Shown in pieces: positions 53,450-62,441 of a DNA stretch of 64,000 nucleotides. The stretch covers positions 141,735 through 205,734 of the forward strand of contig NZ_LMWH01000015.1 of NCBI RefSeq assembly GCF_001507435.1, read 5' to 3'. Under the pieces are notes generated by a model, which was given only the letters and a program-made list of their open reading frames with translations, did not search any database and was not told where the DNA came from. This DNA comes from Streptomyces sp. NRRL F-5122 (GTDB lineage: Bacteria > Actinomycetota > Actinomycetes > Streptomycetales > Streptomycetaceae). How positions within the stretch are numbered: the first letter of the stretch is position 1; each line of letters opens with the position of its first letter. Position numbers and translations under genes: made by a program.

Positions 53450-54109
53450 ATGAGCACTCCGACCCGCAGCTCCCCGCTGGCCCTGACCGTGCTGGCCCTG
53501 CTGCACTTCCAGCCCCTGCACCCGTACGGGATCCAGAGACTGATCAAGCAGTGGGGAAAGGACCAGGTCGTCAATGTCGGCCAGCGCGCGAGCCTCTACC
53601 GGACGATCGACCGGCTCCTCGCAACGGGCCTGGTCACGGTCCGGGAGACCGGCCGCGACCAGCAGTACCCCGAGCGGACGGTGTATGAGCTGACCGATGC
53701 GGGGCGCTCGACCATGAGTGTCTGGCTGAAGGAGATGCTGGCCGCGCCGAAGCAGGAGTTCCCGCAGTTCCCCGCCGCGCTGTCCTTCGTCCTCATGCTC
53801 GCCCCGGAGGAGGCCCTCGAGGTGCTGGAACAGCGCGCCGCGACCGTCGCGGAGACCCTCGAAGCGCACGACAAGTCCTTGGCGGAGCAGACGGAGGTCC
53901 ACGGCCTGCCGCGGGTGACCACGCTCGAAGAGGAGTATCTGCGCGCGATGGCCGCCGCAGAACTGGACTGGATCCGCGCCGTCACGGACGATCTGTCCAG
54001 CGGTCGGCTCAGCTGGAGTTTCGAAGAGCTGACCGGTTTCGCCCAGAGCACGGGGCAGCAGGCCCTGACCGACCAGACGTCCTCGGAGCCGCATCACGAT
54101 CCACAGTGA
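53450..54109 (+). CDS. PadR family transcriptional regulator
   Basis: 219 aa. N-terminal winged helix (LALTVLALLHFQPLHPYGIQ, RASLYRTIDRLLATGLVTV, YPERTVYELTDAGRSTM) and a long C-terminal helical region with the Vir_act_alpha_C-like coil. It is divergent from the monooxygenase operon and likely represses it until a phenolic or antibiotic-like ligand binds. An in-frame, coding-like stretch follows its TGA for 50 codons. Confidence 0.9.
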   Translation: MSTPTRSSPLALTVLALLHFQPLHPYGIQRLIKQWGKDQVVNVGQRASLYRTIDRLLATGLVTVRETGRDQQYPERTVYELTDAGRSTMSVWLKEMLAAPKQEFPQFPAALSFVLMLAPEEALEVLEQRAATVAETLEAHDKSLAEQTEVHGLPRVTTLEEEYLRAMAAAELDWIRAVTDDLSSGRLSWSFEELTGFAQSTGQQALTDQTSSEPHHDPQ

Positions 54110-54115
54110 CCGCGC

Positions 54116-54265
54116 GCCGTATTGGACGCCCTCGGTGTGGCCCAACCCGTCGTCGAGGCGTTGCTCCGTGCGCCGGCGGCGGACGTGGCACGCATGTGCC
54201 AAGTGCTGCCGCGCATCCTGGCGTACGGGCGCCCGGACGCCCGCGCAAGACTCGTCGAGCTGTAG
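54116..54265 (+). other. Coding-like extension in frame with PadR
   Basis: About 50 in-frame codons after the PadR TGA with strongly G/C-biased third positions: LDALGVAQPVVEALLRAP, then MCQVLPRILAYGRPDARA. It could be a remnant of another gene's C-terminus, a short separate ORF (GTG at about 54137) or a read-through extension. Confidence 0.35.
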
Positions 54266-54371
54266 CGCGTAGAGCAGCGGAGTACAGCAACTACAGTGTT
54301 CCCGCACTGCCGGTAGCGCCCTCGAAGAGCCGAGTCACGCCGGCGACCGCCTGCGGCCGTTGTCCGCAGAG

Positions 54372-54731
54372 CTACACACCAGAAGGCCGTTGCTGCGGAT
54401 GCGAGTGGTAACGGCGGGCCGGACTACGGGTGGTGAGCCAGTAGACGAGGGCCGCTGGTGGGCAGAAGCACAGCAGCAGGATCAGCACCTGTCGGTCCGT
54501 CCCGGCCGAAGCCCGACCTGATGTCCTTCCCTCCGCCGGTAGATCCGCTGTGATGGTGCCGAGTTGAGCGGCGGTGGCTGCTTGGTAAACGATGGTCACG
54601 CGGTCTTCGAGTTCGGACAGGGTCAGTCGGCCGGCCACGTAGTCGTCTTTGAGTCGCTCCACGGCGTCATCGCGTTCCGCTTCCGAGACTTTGATCGCGA
54701 GCTTGTCGCGGGGTTCTTCAGCATGGTTCAT
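54372..54731 (-). CDS. DUF1707 (SHOCT-like) membrane protein
   Basis: 119 aa. The N-terminal DUF1707 domain reads KVSEAERDDAVERLKDDYVA, GRLTLSELEDRV and QLGTITADLP; a C-terminal membrane helix follows (QVLILLLCFCPPAALVYWL). Such proteins are common in Streptomyces and often sit near regulators; role unknown. Its start overlaps the end of the ArsR-like gene by 14 bp, so they are co-transcribed. Confidence 0.85.
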   Translation of the reverse strand: MNHAEEPRDKLAIKVSEAERDDAVERLKDDYVAGRLTLSELEDRVTIVYQAATAAQLGTITADLPAEGRTSGRASAGTDRQVLILLLCFCPPAALVYWLTTRSPARRYHSHPQQRPSGV

Positions 54732-55305
54732 CCGGGCCTCCGGGCGACGGCGCGTTGGCGGACGGGCGATCGTGCAGGTCGATCACTGCGATGACGACCC
54801 GGGTCCAAACCCCTGAGGCGTCGTGGTTCCCGAACCGAGAGGCAAGTTCCGCGATGTGCCCGCGCAGCTCGGCAAGGGCCTCGTCGGTCAGCCGAAGGGC
54901 ACCGCGATGCAGGTCGACTTCTCGCCGCTGGCCAATCTCTCTGGCTTGGTAGGCGGCGTTGATGTCAGCCCGGGTCGCGTCGAGCATGGACCCGAGGAAC
55001 GCCGCCTGCTCCTCTGGAGTCGCACCATCCGCCGGTGGCTCGGTGACCGCGGGGGCGTAGACCCGTTCGACCTTGCCGCGAGCCAGCGGCCGGTATTCGG
55101 CGATCTCGATGAGCCCTGCTCGCTCCAGCCGGCCCAGGTGGTAGTAGAGCCGATCAACCGGCAGCCCTATGAGGTCGGCAAGTTCGCGGGCAGAGCGCGG
55201 CGTCTCCCACATCGCCTCCAACAGCCGGATGCGCAGGGGGTCGGCCAGTGCCTTGTGCACTCCATGCCATTGCCGGGGCGTAGGGGGAGAGGCTTCCGCA
55301 CTCAT
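54718..55305 (-). CDS. ArsR-type winged-helix regulator
   Basis: 195 aa. HTH at about residues 15-75: VHKALADPLRIRLLEAMW, ARELADLIGLPVDRLYYHLGRLERAGLI. The C-terminal part (about 85-175) may bind a ligand and helps dimerise. It lies upstream of, and overlaps, the DUF1707 gene. The palindrome ATTGA-CGA-TCAAT at its start codon suggests autoregulation. Confidence 0.85.
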   Translation of the reverse strand: MSAEASPPTPRQWHGVHKALADPLRIRLLEAMWETPRSARELADLIGLPVDRLYYHLGRLERAGLIEIAEYRPLARGKVERVYAPAVTEPPADGATPEEQAAFLGSMLDATRADINAAYQAREIGQRREVDLHRGALRLTDEALAELRGHIAELASRFGNHDASGVWTRVVIAVIDLHDRPSANAPSPGGPDEPC

Positions 55306-55316
55306 TGACGATCAAT
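55304..55316. promoter_or_regulatory. Palindrome at the ArsR-like start
   Basis: ATTGA-CGA-TCAAT is a perfect 13-bp palindrome overlapping the start codon; a further ATTGAA lies 10 bases out. Likely autoregulatory operator. Confidence 0.5.
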
Positions 55317-55638
55317 CCGCATATTGAAGATGCCTCCAGTCACTGGAATTTTCTACAACGATGCGCCGTACAGCGGTAGTTCGCAAGACACGCGACGCCA
55401 GAACCGCGGCGGGCAGAAGGAGGACGTGCCCCGTACCCCAAGGTCGCCATGTCATCAACGCCCGCTCACAGGAGCCGACTTGGGAAGTCCGCCCCACACA
55501 CGCCGGCCTGTGACAGCCGTTGCTCCCGCTCTTCCCCGTCGCCGTTCCATGCGCATAGCCTTCGTTGTCATGCGCAACTCATCGTGACGGCGGAGGTCTG
55601 ACGCAGGCCGCGCGGTTCCCAGAAGAGGAGTGGCTTCC
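55306..55638. other. Divergent region between ArsR and secreted M15 genes
   Basis: 333 bp without a gene, presumably the promoters of the ArsR-like and secreted peptidase genes. Apart from the palindrome at 55304-55316 I see no repeat. Confidence 0.4.
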
Positions 55639-56418
55639 ATGGATTGGGCACGACACTCCGGTCGAAGCATCGACCGTCGTACTGTGCTGAGAGGCGCGGC
55701 AGCAATGACGGCCGCGCTCGGTATGGCCGCAGTCGTCGAGGTCGGCTCCGCCGGCACGGCCGCGGCCTACGGCTGGACCCGAACCCTGCAGCAGGGCGTG
55801 TCCGGCTCCGACGTGGTGGAATTGCAGATCCGTGTCGGTGGCTGGGCCGCGTCGGGCGCTCAGCAGACCTATGTGGCCTGGGACGGAGAATTCGGTCCGG
55901 CCACGGCCGCCGCCGTCCAGCGCTTCCAGTCCGCCTACGGGTTGTCGGCGGACGGTGTTGTGGGTCCCCAGACCCAGGGTGTGCTCAACAGCCTCGAAAA
56001 GAGCGACGGATCGACCGCTCACTTCGCCTGGAGTGAGTTCACCTCCCATGACGGCTCGGGCTTCGGTGGCGGCAAGGTCGGTTCGACACAGGTCAAAGAG
56101 AATGTGCGCCGGCTGATGTACAAGCTGGAGGCGGTGCGCAGGAAGGCCGGAAACAGTTCGATCACCATCAACTCCGGCTTCCGCAGCACGTCCTACAACG
56201 CTTCGGTGGGCGGCGCGTCCAACAGCATGCACGTCTACGGAGACGCCGCCGACATCGTGGTCTCCGGTCACACCACCCTCCAGGTGTACCGAATCGCCGA
56301 AACGTGCGGCTTCTCGGGCCTCGAGGCGTACACACATTCCTGGCAGCACGTGGACAGCCGTGTGCAGTACCCCTCCTACCGCTCCGGCTCATGGTGGTGG
56401 GAGAGCGGCGTCGTGTGA
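55639..56418 (+). CDS. Tat-exported M15 D,D-carboxypeptidase with peptidoglycan-binding domain
   Basis: 259 aa. Tat signal with twin Arg in SIDRRTVLRGAAAM (about residues 10-23), cleavage near residue 44. A PG_binding_1 domain (about 48-118, VVELQIRVGG and WDGEFGPATAAAVQRFQ) precedes a peptidase M15 domain (about 130-245) with SGFRS, His198 (SMHVYGD), Asp205 and His237 (QHVD) as zinc ligands. It would trim D-Ala-D-Ala or cross-links in the cell wall. ATG 55639 follows AGAGGAG; the upstream GTG would add three residues. Confidence 0.92.
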   Translation: MDWARHSGRSIDRRTVLRGAAAMTAALGMAAVVEVGSAGTAAAYGWTRTLQQGVSGSDVVELQIRVGGWAASGAQQTYVAWDGEFGPATAAAVQRFQSAYGLSADGVVGPQTQGVLNSLEKSDGSTAHFAWSEFTSHDGSGFGGGKVGSTQVKENVRRLMYKLEAVRRKAGNSSITINSGFRSTSYNASVGGASNSMHVYGDAADIVVSGHTTLQVYRIAETCGFSGLEAYTHSWQHVDSRVQYPSYRSGSWWWESGVV

Positions 56419-56461
56419 GTCACCGCATTCGGCACATGACGAGGGCGGGGTGTTCGGCGCG

Positions 56462-56875
56462 TCAGCCGGCCGTGTTCTCGACCCGCAGCCGTACTTGTTC
56501 CTGAAGGTTCCGCAGGCTGGCGTCGAGGGCCTCCTGTACCGACCGCTCGCCGGGATCGTGGTGTTCGTCGAAGAACGACAGATGGACAGTCACCTCGCTG
56601 GCGCCGCTGCCGATGCCGGCGACCTGGAGCCACCCCGCGTAGTAGCCCTCGTTGCGGGTGCCCCACTCGAGCCGCATCTGCTCCGGGCGGGCGCTGAGCA
56701 GCGCGGATGTGTCCTGCTCGTCGTGATCGTCGTGCACGGTGACGGCGGGCGGGTCCTCCACGTGCACGTGCAGGGCGTTCGGCAGCCAGCTGTCCAACCG
56801 GTCGAGGTCGGCGGCCTGCTCGAAGACCTGCTCGGGCAGCGCGGCCATGGTGCGTGAACGTTCGTACTCGGCCAT
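56462..56875 (-). CDS. SRPBCC-family protein
   Basis: 137 aa START/polyketide-cyclase-like fold: MAALPEQVFEQAADLDRLDSW at the start and EVTVHLSFFDEHHDP, ALDASLRNLQEQVRL at the end. Members bind hydrophobic ligands. It is convergent with the M15 peptidase gene and divergent from a TetR gene that may regulate it. Confidence 0.82.
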   Translation of the reverse strand: MAEYERSRTMAALPEQVFEQAADLDRLDSWLPNALHVHVEDPPAVTVHDDHDEQDTSALLSARPEQMRLEWGTRNEGYYAGWLQVAGIGSGASEVTVHLSFFDEHHDPGERSVQEALDASLRNLQEQVRLRVENTAG

Positions 56876-57034
56876 CGGTACCGCTCCTCGTGTCGAGGTC
56901 GTACAGCCGGACGAGTGCCCGTTCCGCCGTAATCGAAGCGGTCCTGGGACCGGCCGCCGGAGCCCATGACGCTCGCATGTGCGGTGATCCCCGCGCGCGG
57001 CCTGTGCTGTGGCACCCGTGCACCCGCGCCGTTA

Positions 57035-57057
57035 CATTACTTTCAGAAGCTGTAATG
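57035..57057. promoter_or_regulatory. Candidate operator between SRPBCC and TetR genes
   Basis: CATTAC and its complement GTAATG are separated by 11 bases in an otherwise GC-rich gap, 45 bp from the TetR start. The size fits a TetR operator for autoregulation and control of the SRPBCC gene. Confidence 0.5.
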
Positions 57058-57101
57058 AATCGATGACGTGGTGCTGCGCTGCGCCGGGAGGCCGACAGCG
57101 G

Positions 57102-57782
57102 ATGAACAGGGGTGATCGCGACGTCGATGCCGGAGGCGGCGAGGCGTCGCGTCCCGGCACGAGCGACGGGACTCCCGCACGAGCCGGCGGCCGGCCGCGC
57201 GATCCGGCGATCGAGGACGCGATCATCCAGGCGACACGCAGACGTCTGATCACCGACGGCTACACCCGGATGACCATCGGGGACATCGTCGCCGACGCCG
57301 GTGTCACCCGGCCCACTCTCTACCGTCGGTGGGCCAACAAGTACGACCTGGTCGTCGATGCTCTCGCGTTCGGCTTCCGGGTGCAGCGCGAGGCATATCC
57401 CGATATCGACTTCGATGAACTGGCGCCGCTCGAGGCGTTCCGTGAGGCCGTGCGTCGACTCGATCCTCGGTACCACAACAAGGCCGCCATGGAGCTGCAC
57501 GGCAACTTCATGGCGGAGGCCGAGCGCGTCCCGGGTCTCCTCGAGCAGCTGCGTGAGCATGCGGTACAGCCTCGCTGCGAGGAGCTGACGGAGGTTCTTC
57601 GGGGGCTCCAGGAGCGTGGTGCCATCCGGAAGGACGTCGACCTCGACGTCGTCGTCTCGCTGTGTTTCGGAAGCTACTTCGCGGACTACCTGCGCACCGG
57701 TGAGGCCGTCACCGACTTGCCCGACCGGGTCGTCCGGACGCTCTGGCCCGCTCTTGCGGAGCAGTCCGCGCCCACCGACTGA
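57102..57782 (+). CDS. TetR family transcriptional regulator
   Basis: 226 aa. After a disordered Gly/Arg/Ala-rich start, the HTH (TIGDIVADAGVTRPTLYRRWANKY) at about residues 62-85 and a helical ligand domain. ATG 57102 follows CGGGAGG; longer in-frame starts add only basic residues. It is divergent from the SRPBCC gene, and ends 9 bp from the convergent phosphatase gene. Confidence 0.92.
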   Translation: MNRGDRDVDAGGGEASRPGTSDGTPARAGGRPRDPAIEDAIIQATRRRLITDGYTRMTIGDIVADAGVTRPTLYRRWANKYDLVVDALAFGFRVQREAYPDIDFDELAPLEAFREAVRRLDPRYHNKAAMELHGNFMAEAERVPGLLEQLREHAVQPRCEELTEVLRGLQERGAIRKDVDLDVVVSLCFGSYFADYLRTGEAVTDLPDRVVRTLWPALAEQSAPTD

Positions 57783-57791
57783 CCGGCGCTC

Positions 57792-58880
57792 TCAGGCGGT
57801 CGGTGCGTACTGGACGGCAACGAGCGCCACGTCGTCGTCGAGCCGGCCGCCCGTGTGCCGGACGAGGTCGTCGAGCACATGCCGGAGAAGGGCCTCCGGG
57901 TCGCCCTGCTCCGTGTGCCAGCGGGTGCCACGGTCCGCGAGCGGATAGAACCTGCCGGAATCGTCTCTCGCCTCGGCGAGACCGTCGGTGTACAGCAGGA
58001 ACACGTCGTGCGCGGCACAAGCGACGGTGTCCTGCCGGTAGGCGGCCGGGTCGAGGCTCGCCAGGCCCAGGGGCGGTGCGGGGGCGCGGCCGGACAGGGT
58101 GGTGATCCGGTGGTCGCGCAGCAGGAGGGGCGGGGGGTGTCCGCAGCTGACCATTCTCATGACGGCCCCGTCGCCGGGAAACTCCACCAGCAACGCGGTG
58201 ACGAAGCGCTCCGCCGCATCGGCGTCGGTGTGGGATGCCTCTGTGACATGGCGGCGCACGCTGCGCTCGAGTGCCGCGGCCAGGTCCGGAAGCGCGGCGT
58301 GCTGATGGGCCGCCTCACGGAAGGCTCCGAGCAGCGCCGCCGCATCGTCGAGTGCCCGCAGACCCTTGCCCTTGACGTCCCCGATGATGAGCCGAGTGCC
58401 GTACGGGGTCCGCGCCGCGGCGTAGAGGTCGCCTCCGACCCGGGCCAGGCTCTCGGCTGCACGGTACGCCGTGGCCACCCGCAGATTCGCGATACGGCGG
58501 GGGAGCGGCCTGAGAACGACGTGCTGGGTCGCCTCGGAGATCGCCCGCAGCCGGCCTGCTTCGTTGCGGACGCGCTCCCGGGCACGGCAGGTGGCGACGA
58601 GGAACACGGACACGGCGAGCAGGGCGGCGGCGTGGACGGGCATGACGGCGGAGTGGAGCAGGCCGTCACGGATGTCGCAGATCATCGCGGCCAAGAGCGA
58701 GAGGGCGGCCGCACCGCCCGTCCATCGCGCGGTCGAGAGCGCGGCCACCAGGACGGGCGCGGCGATGAGCAGGGAGCCCAGATGAACGCTGGCGGGCACC
58801 ACGAGGGCGATCACGCTGATACCCACGACCGGTGCGACCGATGCGGCTGTGGCCGGGCCATGTCGTACGGGACTGCTCAA
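57792..58880 (-). CDS. Membrane-bound PP2C (SpoIIE-type) phosphatase
   Basis: 362 aa. About four membrane helices (residues 12-100), a short linker, then the PP2C domain with GGDLYAAART, IIGDVKGKG, LLYTDGLAEARD and DDDVALVAVQ for metal binding. Start TTG 58880, supported by AAGGAG nine bases upstream. No PAS or GAF domain, so the stimulus is probably membrane-related. It is a second RsbU-like phosphatase besides 7018-8787; partner anti-anti-sigma factors are not in the window. Confidence 0.88.
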   Translation of the reverse strand: MSSPVRHGPATAASVAPVVGISVIALVVPASVHLGSLLIAAPVLVAALSTARWTGGAAALSLLAAMICDIRDGLLHSAVMPVHAAALLAVSVFLVATCRARERVRNEAGRLRAISEATQHVVLRPLPRRIANLRVATAYRAAESLARVGGDLYAAARTPYGTRLIIGDVKGKGLRALDDAAALLGAFREAAHQHAALPDLAAALERSVRRHVTEASHTDADAAERFVTALLVEFPGDGAVMRMVSCGHPPPLLLRDHRITTLSGRAPAPPLGLASLDPAAYRQDTVACAAHDVFLLYTDGLAEARDDSGRFYPLADRGTRWHTEQGDPEALLRHVLDDLVRHTGGRLDDDVALVAVQYAPTA

Positions 58881-59258
58881 GGCCTTGTCTCCTTGCCCAT
58901 CTTCTTTGCGAGGCCCCCGTCCGGTGCCCGCCGGGTGAGGCGTGCGTCGCGGGGAATTGATCTACGGGAAATCCCAGGTCAAGCCCGTGATTCTTGGGCG
59001 GTGAGTTTCTTTACAGTCGCTACCTCTAACGAAATGGATGCCACGGTGATTCCCGGGAGCGGAATGCGCGGCTGCCCGGAGCTCGGGCTCAGGACGGGGT
59101 TGACATGAGGATGTCCGTATCTGTGGGGAGCTCGTCCGTTCGGCCATGGCGGACGCTGAGGGGAGGCGGGAGGCTGGAAACACGACGGATCGGCGGGCGA
59201 TCGGGTGTCGCCTCAGCCGCCGGACCTCAAAATTGATGCGAAAGGCCAGGTGACGACC
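58881..59258. other. Divergent region between phosphatase and HD genes
   Basis: 378 bp without a recognisable gene. It should carry both promoters; an AT-richer patch occurs around 59000-59040 (TTCTTTACAGTCGCTACCTC). No palindrome identified. Confidence 0.4.
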
Positions 59259-59906
59259 ATGACCGCCGCTTTGACCGCCGTTGCCGGGGTGAACGTGCCG
59301 GACACGAAGCTCGCCCGCGAGGCGACGGAACTGGTGCGTGACACCACCAGTGAGCTGATCTACCACCACTCGCGCCGCGTCTACTTCTGGGGAAGCCTTC
59401 AGGGCCGCAACCGCGATCTGAGCTTCGACCCGGAGCTGCTCTACATCGGCGCCATGTTCCACGACCTCGGACTGTCCGAGCGCTTCCACGGCAGCGGGCG
59501 CCGCTTCGAGGTCGACAGCGCGGACGAGGCGCGGCGTTTCCTCGCGGCGCACGGGGCGCCGGAGGACAGCGTCCGGCGTGTGTGGACGGCCATCGCGCTG
59601 CACACGACGCCCGGCATCCCCGAGTTCATGGAGCCCGAAGTCGCGCTGGTCACGGCGGGTGTGGAGTACGACGTCCTCGGCATCGGCTATGGGGACGTCG
59701 GCGACGCAGATCGTGAGGCCGTTGTCGCGCTGCACCCGCGTCCGGACTTCAAGACGCGCATTCTGCAGGCCTTCACCGAGGGTATCCGCAGCAAGCCCGA
59801 GACGACGTTCGGAAACGTCAAGGCGGATGTGCTGGCCCACTACGTGCCCGGATTCGAGCGTGGCGACTTCGTACGCACCATCCAGGACTCGCCGTGGGCG
59901 GAGTAG
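59259..59906 (+). CDS. HD-domain hydrolase (cyanamide-hydratase-like)
   Basis: 215 aa HD-superfamily metal hydrolase. His37 (YHHSRRVYFWG), the His68-Asp69 pair (MFHDLG) and His115 (IALHTTPG) form the expected metal site. The pattern HHSRRVYFWG plus FHDLGL resembles the cyanamide hydratase/Ddi2 group that hydrates small nitriles, but nucleotide hydrolases also share this fold. ATG 59259 follows CCAGG. It overlaps the GlxA gene by 13 bp, so the two are expressed together. Confidence 0.8.
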   Translation: MTAALTAVAGVNVPDTKLAREATELVRDTTSELIYHHSRRVYFWGSLQGRNRDLSFDPELLYIGAMFHDLGLSERFHGSGRRFEVDSADEARRFLAAHGAPEDSVRRVWTAIALHTTPGIPEFMEPEVALVTAGVEYDVLGIGYGDVGDADREAVVALHPRPDFKTRILQAFTEGIRSKPETTFGNVKADVLAHYVPGFERGDFVRTIQDSPWAE

Positions 59907-60904
59907 CCCGGAGCCCCTCTGCGCCCCATGTGGTCGCCGTGATGGCGTTCGACCAAGTGCAGTTGCTGGACGTGACGGGGCCCGCCGAGGTGTTCACCAC
60001 GGCCAACAATTACGGCGCCCACTACGACGTGCGGATCGTCTCCGTTACGGGGGAGGACGTGCGCACCTCCTCAGGGGTGAGGGTCGGTGTGGACGGGGAT
60101 GTCGAAAGCCTGCCGGAGCGTGTCGGCACCCTGGTGGTGCCCGGCTGTGTGCCCTGGCAACGGGCCACCGCGGACAGGGAGTTGATCGACCTCACCACCG
60201 CCCTGACCGAAAGGTCCCGGCGCATCGCATCCGTGTGCGCCGGCGCCTTCGTCCTCGCCGAGACCGGTGTGCTGGACGGACGCCGCGCGGCGACTCACTG
60301 GGAACTCACGGGCGAACTGGCCACCGCCTACCCGAAGGTGGAGGTGCAGGCCGATCCGGTGTTCGTCCGGGACGGTGACATCGCCACGTCGGCGGGCGTC
60401 ACAGCGGGCATCGACCTGTCGCTCGCACTCGTTGAGGAGGACCACGGATCCGATCTCGCCCGCAACGTGGCCCGGCACCTGGTCGTCTTCATGGCCCGAC
60501 CCGGAGGCCAGTCGCAGTTCAGCGTCCGGATGGCGCCGCGAGAGGCCCAGCATCCGGCAGTGCGGCAGGCCATGAACGCCATCGCGGCCGACCCTCGAGC
60601 GGACTGCAGCCCGGACGGCATCGCCCGCCACGTCGGCTTGAGCAGCCGGCATCTCACCCGTCTGTTCCGCAACGAGGTCGGTATGACGCCGGGCCAGTAT
60701 CTCGAATCGGTTCGCCTCGAGGCTGCCCAGGCGTTGCTCGAGGCGGGAAACGACTCGGTCGACGTCGTCGCGCGGGAGGCGGGATTCGGCTCGGCGGAGA
60801 CCATGCGCCGGGCTTTCCAGATCACCCTGGGCGTCACCCCGACGGCCTACCGCGCCCGCTTCCGCACCACCGCGCCACAGGGCCGCTTCCAGCTCAGTCC
60901 CTGA
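59894..60904 (+). CDS. GlxA-family AraC-type regulator with DJ-1/PfpI domain
   Basis: 336 aa. The N-terminal DJ-1/PfpI domain (about residues 10-190) has the Cys115 nucleophile elbow SVCAGAFVLAETG; the C-terminal AraC HTH (about 225-325) reads CSPDGIARHVGLSSRHLTRLF and VARGEAGFGSAET-like residues. GTG start at 59894 inside the HD gene. GlxA regulators often sense small metabolites through the Cys domain. It likely controls its own operon; convergent fdh follows after a strong terminator. Confidence 0.9.
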   Translation: MGGVARSPSAPHVVAVMAFDQVQLLDVTGPAEVFTTANNYGAHYDVRIVSVTGEDVRTSSGVRVGVDGDVESLPERVGTLVVPGCVPWQRATADRELIDLTTALTERSRRIASVCAGAFVLAETGVLDGRRAATHWELTGELATAYPKVEVQADPVFVRDGDIATSAGVTAGIDLSLALVEEDHGSDLARNVARHLVVFMARPGGQSQFSVRMAPREAQHPAVRQAMNAIAADPRADCSPDGIARHVGLSSRHLTRLFRNEVGMTPGQYLESVRLEAAQALLEAGNDSVDVVAREAGFGSAETMRRAFQITLGVTPTAYRARFRTTAPQGRFQLSP

Positions 60905-61070
60905 TGCGCCGGACCGGCGACGAGGGAAGACCGCGGTCGTACGCCCATGGCCCGTACAGCGGCTCGAAGCACCCGGTCTCCGGGCCGGGAGCGCAGGGTC
61001 CGGACGTTGTGGTCGGCCTCCGCACGAAGGCCGTGACGCGGGCGCCGGCTACGCTCGGTCGCTCCGACCT

Positions 61071-61107
61071 CTGCTTCCCTTCGGCGGCGTTCGCCGAAGG
61101 GAAGCAG
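61071..61107. terminator. Strong 16-bp terminator between GlxA and formate dehydrogenase
   Basis: CTGCTTCCCTTCGGCG (61071-61086) pairs perfectly with CGCCGAAGGGAAGCAG (61092-61107) around a 5-nt loop, between two convergent genes. Suitable as a bidirectional terminator. Confidence 0.85.
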
Positions 61108-61164
61108 GCGCCCGAGGCCGGAACGGTCATGTCGGCGGGGCTCAGAGGCGAGGGCCCCGAGCCG

Positions 61165-62325
61165 TCATTCCGTGACGGAGTAGGAGTGGGCGCCGGTGCC
61201 GGCGAGCGCACCCCCGTCCACGATCAGGTACTCGTCCCGGATCGGCCGTCCCGCGAACCACGACTCCAGGATCTCCCGGGTACCCGCCGCGTAACGGGCC
61301 TGGGCGGACAGTGACGAGCCGGAGATGTGCGGGGTCATCCCGTGGTGCGGCATGCTGCGCCAGGTGTGGTCGGCAGGTGCCGGCTGCGGGAACCAGACGT
61401 CACCGGCATAACCGGCCAACTGCCCGCTGCGAAGGGCTCGTTCGACGGCGTCCCGGTCGACGATACGGGCCCGTGCCGTGTTGATGAGATAGGCCCCGCG
61501 CTTCATCGTGCCGAGCAACTTGTCGTCGAAGAGGCGTTCCGTCTCAGGGTGCAGCGGAGCGTTGATGGTGACCACGTCGCAGTGCGGGACCATGTCGGCC
61601 GCGCTCTCGTGGAAGGTGAGGCCCAGTTCCTGCTCCACCTCGCGGGGCAGCCGGTGCCGGTCGGTGTAGTGCAGCTTCACGTCGAAGGGGGCGAGACGGC
61701 GCAGCACCGCGAGCCCGATGCGCCCGGCGGCCACCGTGCCGACGTGCATGCCTTCCACGTCGTAGGAGCGGGCCACACAGTCGGCGATGTTCCAGCCACC
61801 GTCGAGGACCACCTGGTGAGAGGGCAGGTAGTTGCGGACGAGGGACAGCGTCATCATCACCACGTGCTCGGCGACACTGATGCTGTTGCAGTACGTGACC
61901 TCGGCGACCGTCACACCGTGGGAGATGGCGGCGTCGAGGTGGACATGGTCCGATCCGATGCCGGCGGTGACGGCGAGCTTGAGGTTCTTGGCCGCGGCGA
62001 TGCGCTCGGGGGTCAGATAGGCCGGCCAGAAGGGCTGGGAGATGACGATGTCGGCGTCGGGTAGTTCCCGGTCGAAGACCGAGCCGTCGCCGTCCTTGTC
62101 GGAGGTGACGACCAGGGTGTGCCCGGCCTCCTCCAGGAAACGGCGCAGACCGAGTTCGCCCGAGACGCTGCCGAGAAGGTGGCCGGGGGTGAAGTCGGTC
62201 GACTCGGGGGTGGGGGTGGTCTGTCCACCGGGGTAGTGGCTGATCACGGGGAGATCGTCACGGGCGTACGAGGTCGGGTAACCGTCGGTGGGGTCTTCGT
62301 ACAGAACGCAGAGCACCTTGGCCAT
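61165..62325 (-). CDS. fdh: NAD-dependent formate dehydrogenase
   Basis: 386 aa D-2-hydroxyacid dehydrogenase superfamily enzyme that oxidises formate to CO2, making NADH. MAKVLCVLYEDP at the start, VTYCNSISVAEHVVMM (Asn-binding region), the NAD motif GTVAAGRIGLAVLRRL, YTDRHRLP, and the catalytic Arg/His stretches NTARARIVDRD and PHISGSSLSAQARY are as in methylotrophic FDHs. Length fits. ATG 62325 follows GAGGAG. It lies 131 bp downstream of a LysR regulator on the same strand, with a LysR-type box between. Confidence 0.93.
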   Translation of the reverse strand: MAKVLCVLYEDPTDGYPTSYARDDLPVISHYPGGQTTPTPESTDFTPGHLLGSVSGELGLRRFLEEAGHTLVVTSDKDGDGSVFDRELPDADIVISQPFWPAYLTPERIAAAKNLKLAVTAGIGSDHVHLDAAISHGVTVAEVTYCNSISVAEHVVMMTLSLVRNYLPSHQVVLDGGWNIADCVARSYDVEGMHVGTVAAGRIGLAVLRRLAPFDVKLHYTDRHRLPREVEQELGLTFHESAADMVPHCDVVTINAPLHPETERLFDDKLLGTMKRGAYLINTARARIVDRDAVERALRSGQLAGYAGDVWFPQPAPADHTWRSMPHHGMTPHISGSSLSAQARYAAGTREILESWFAGRPIRDEYLIVDGGALAGTGAHSYSVTE

Positions 62326-62441
62326 GTCGCGGCTCCTCAACTCCGATGTGCGGGAGCTCTGCTGAACTCCCGTGCGGGAAGGTGCACTTCACGATCCTCG
62401 TGGTCAAATGCGCAGGTCAAAGCGAATGTTGCTATGCCCGT

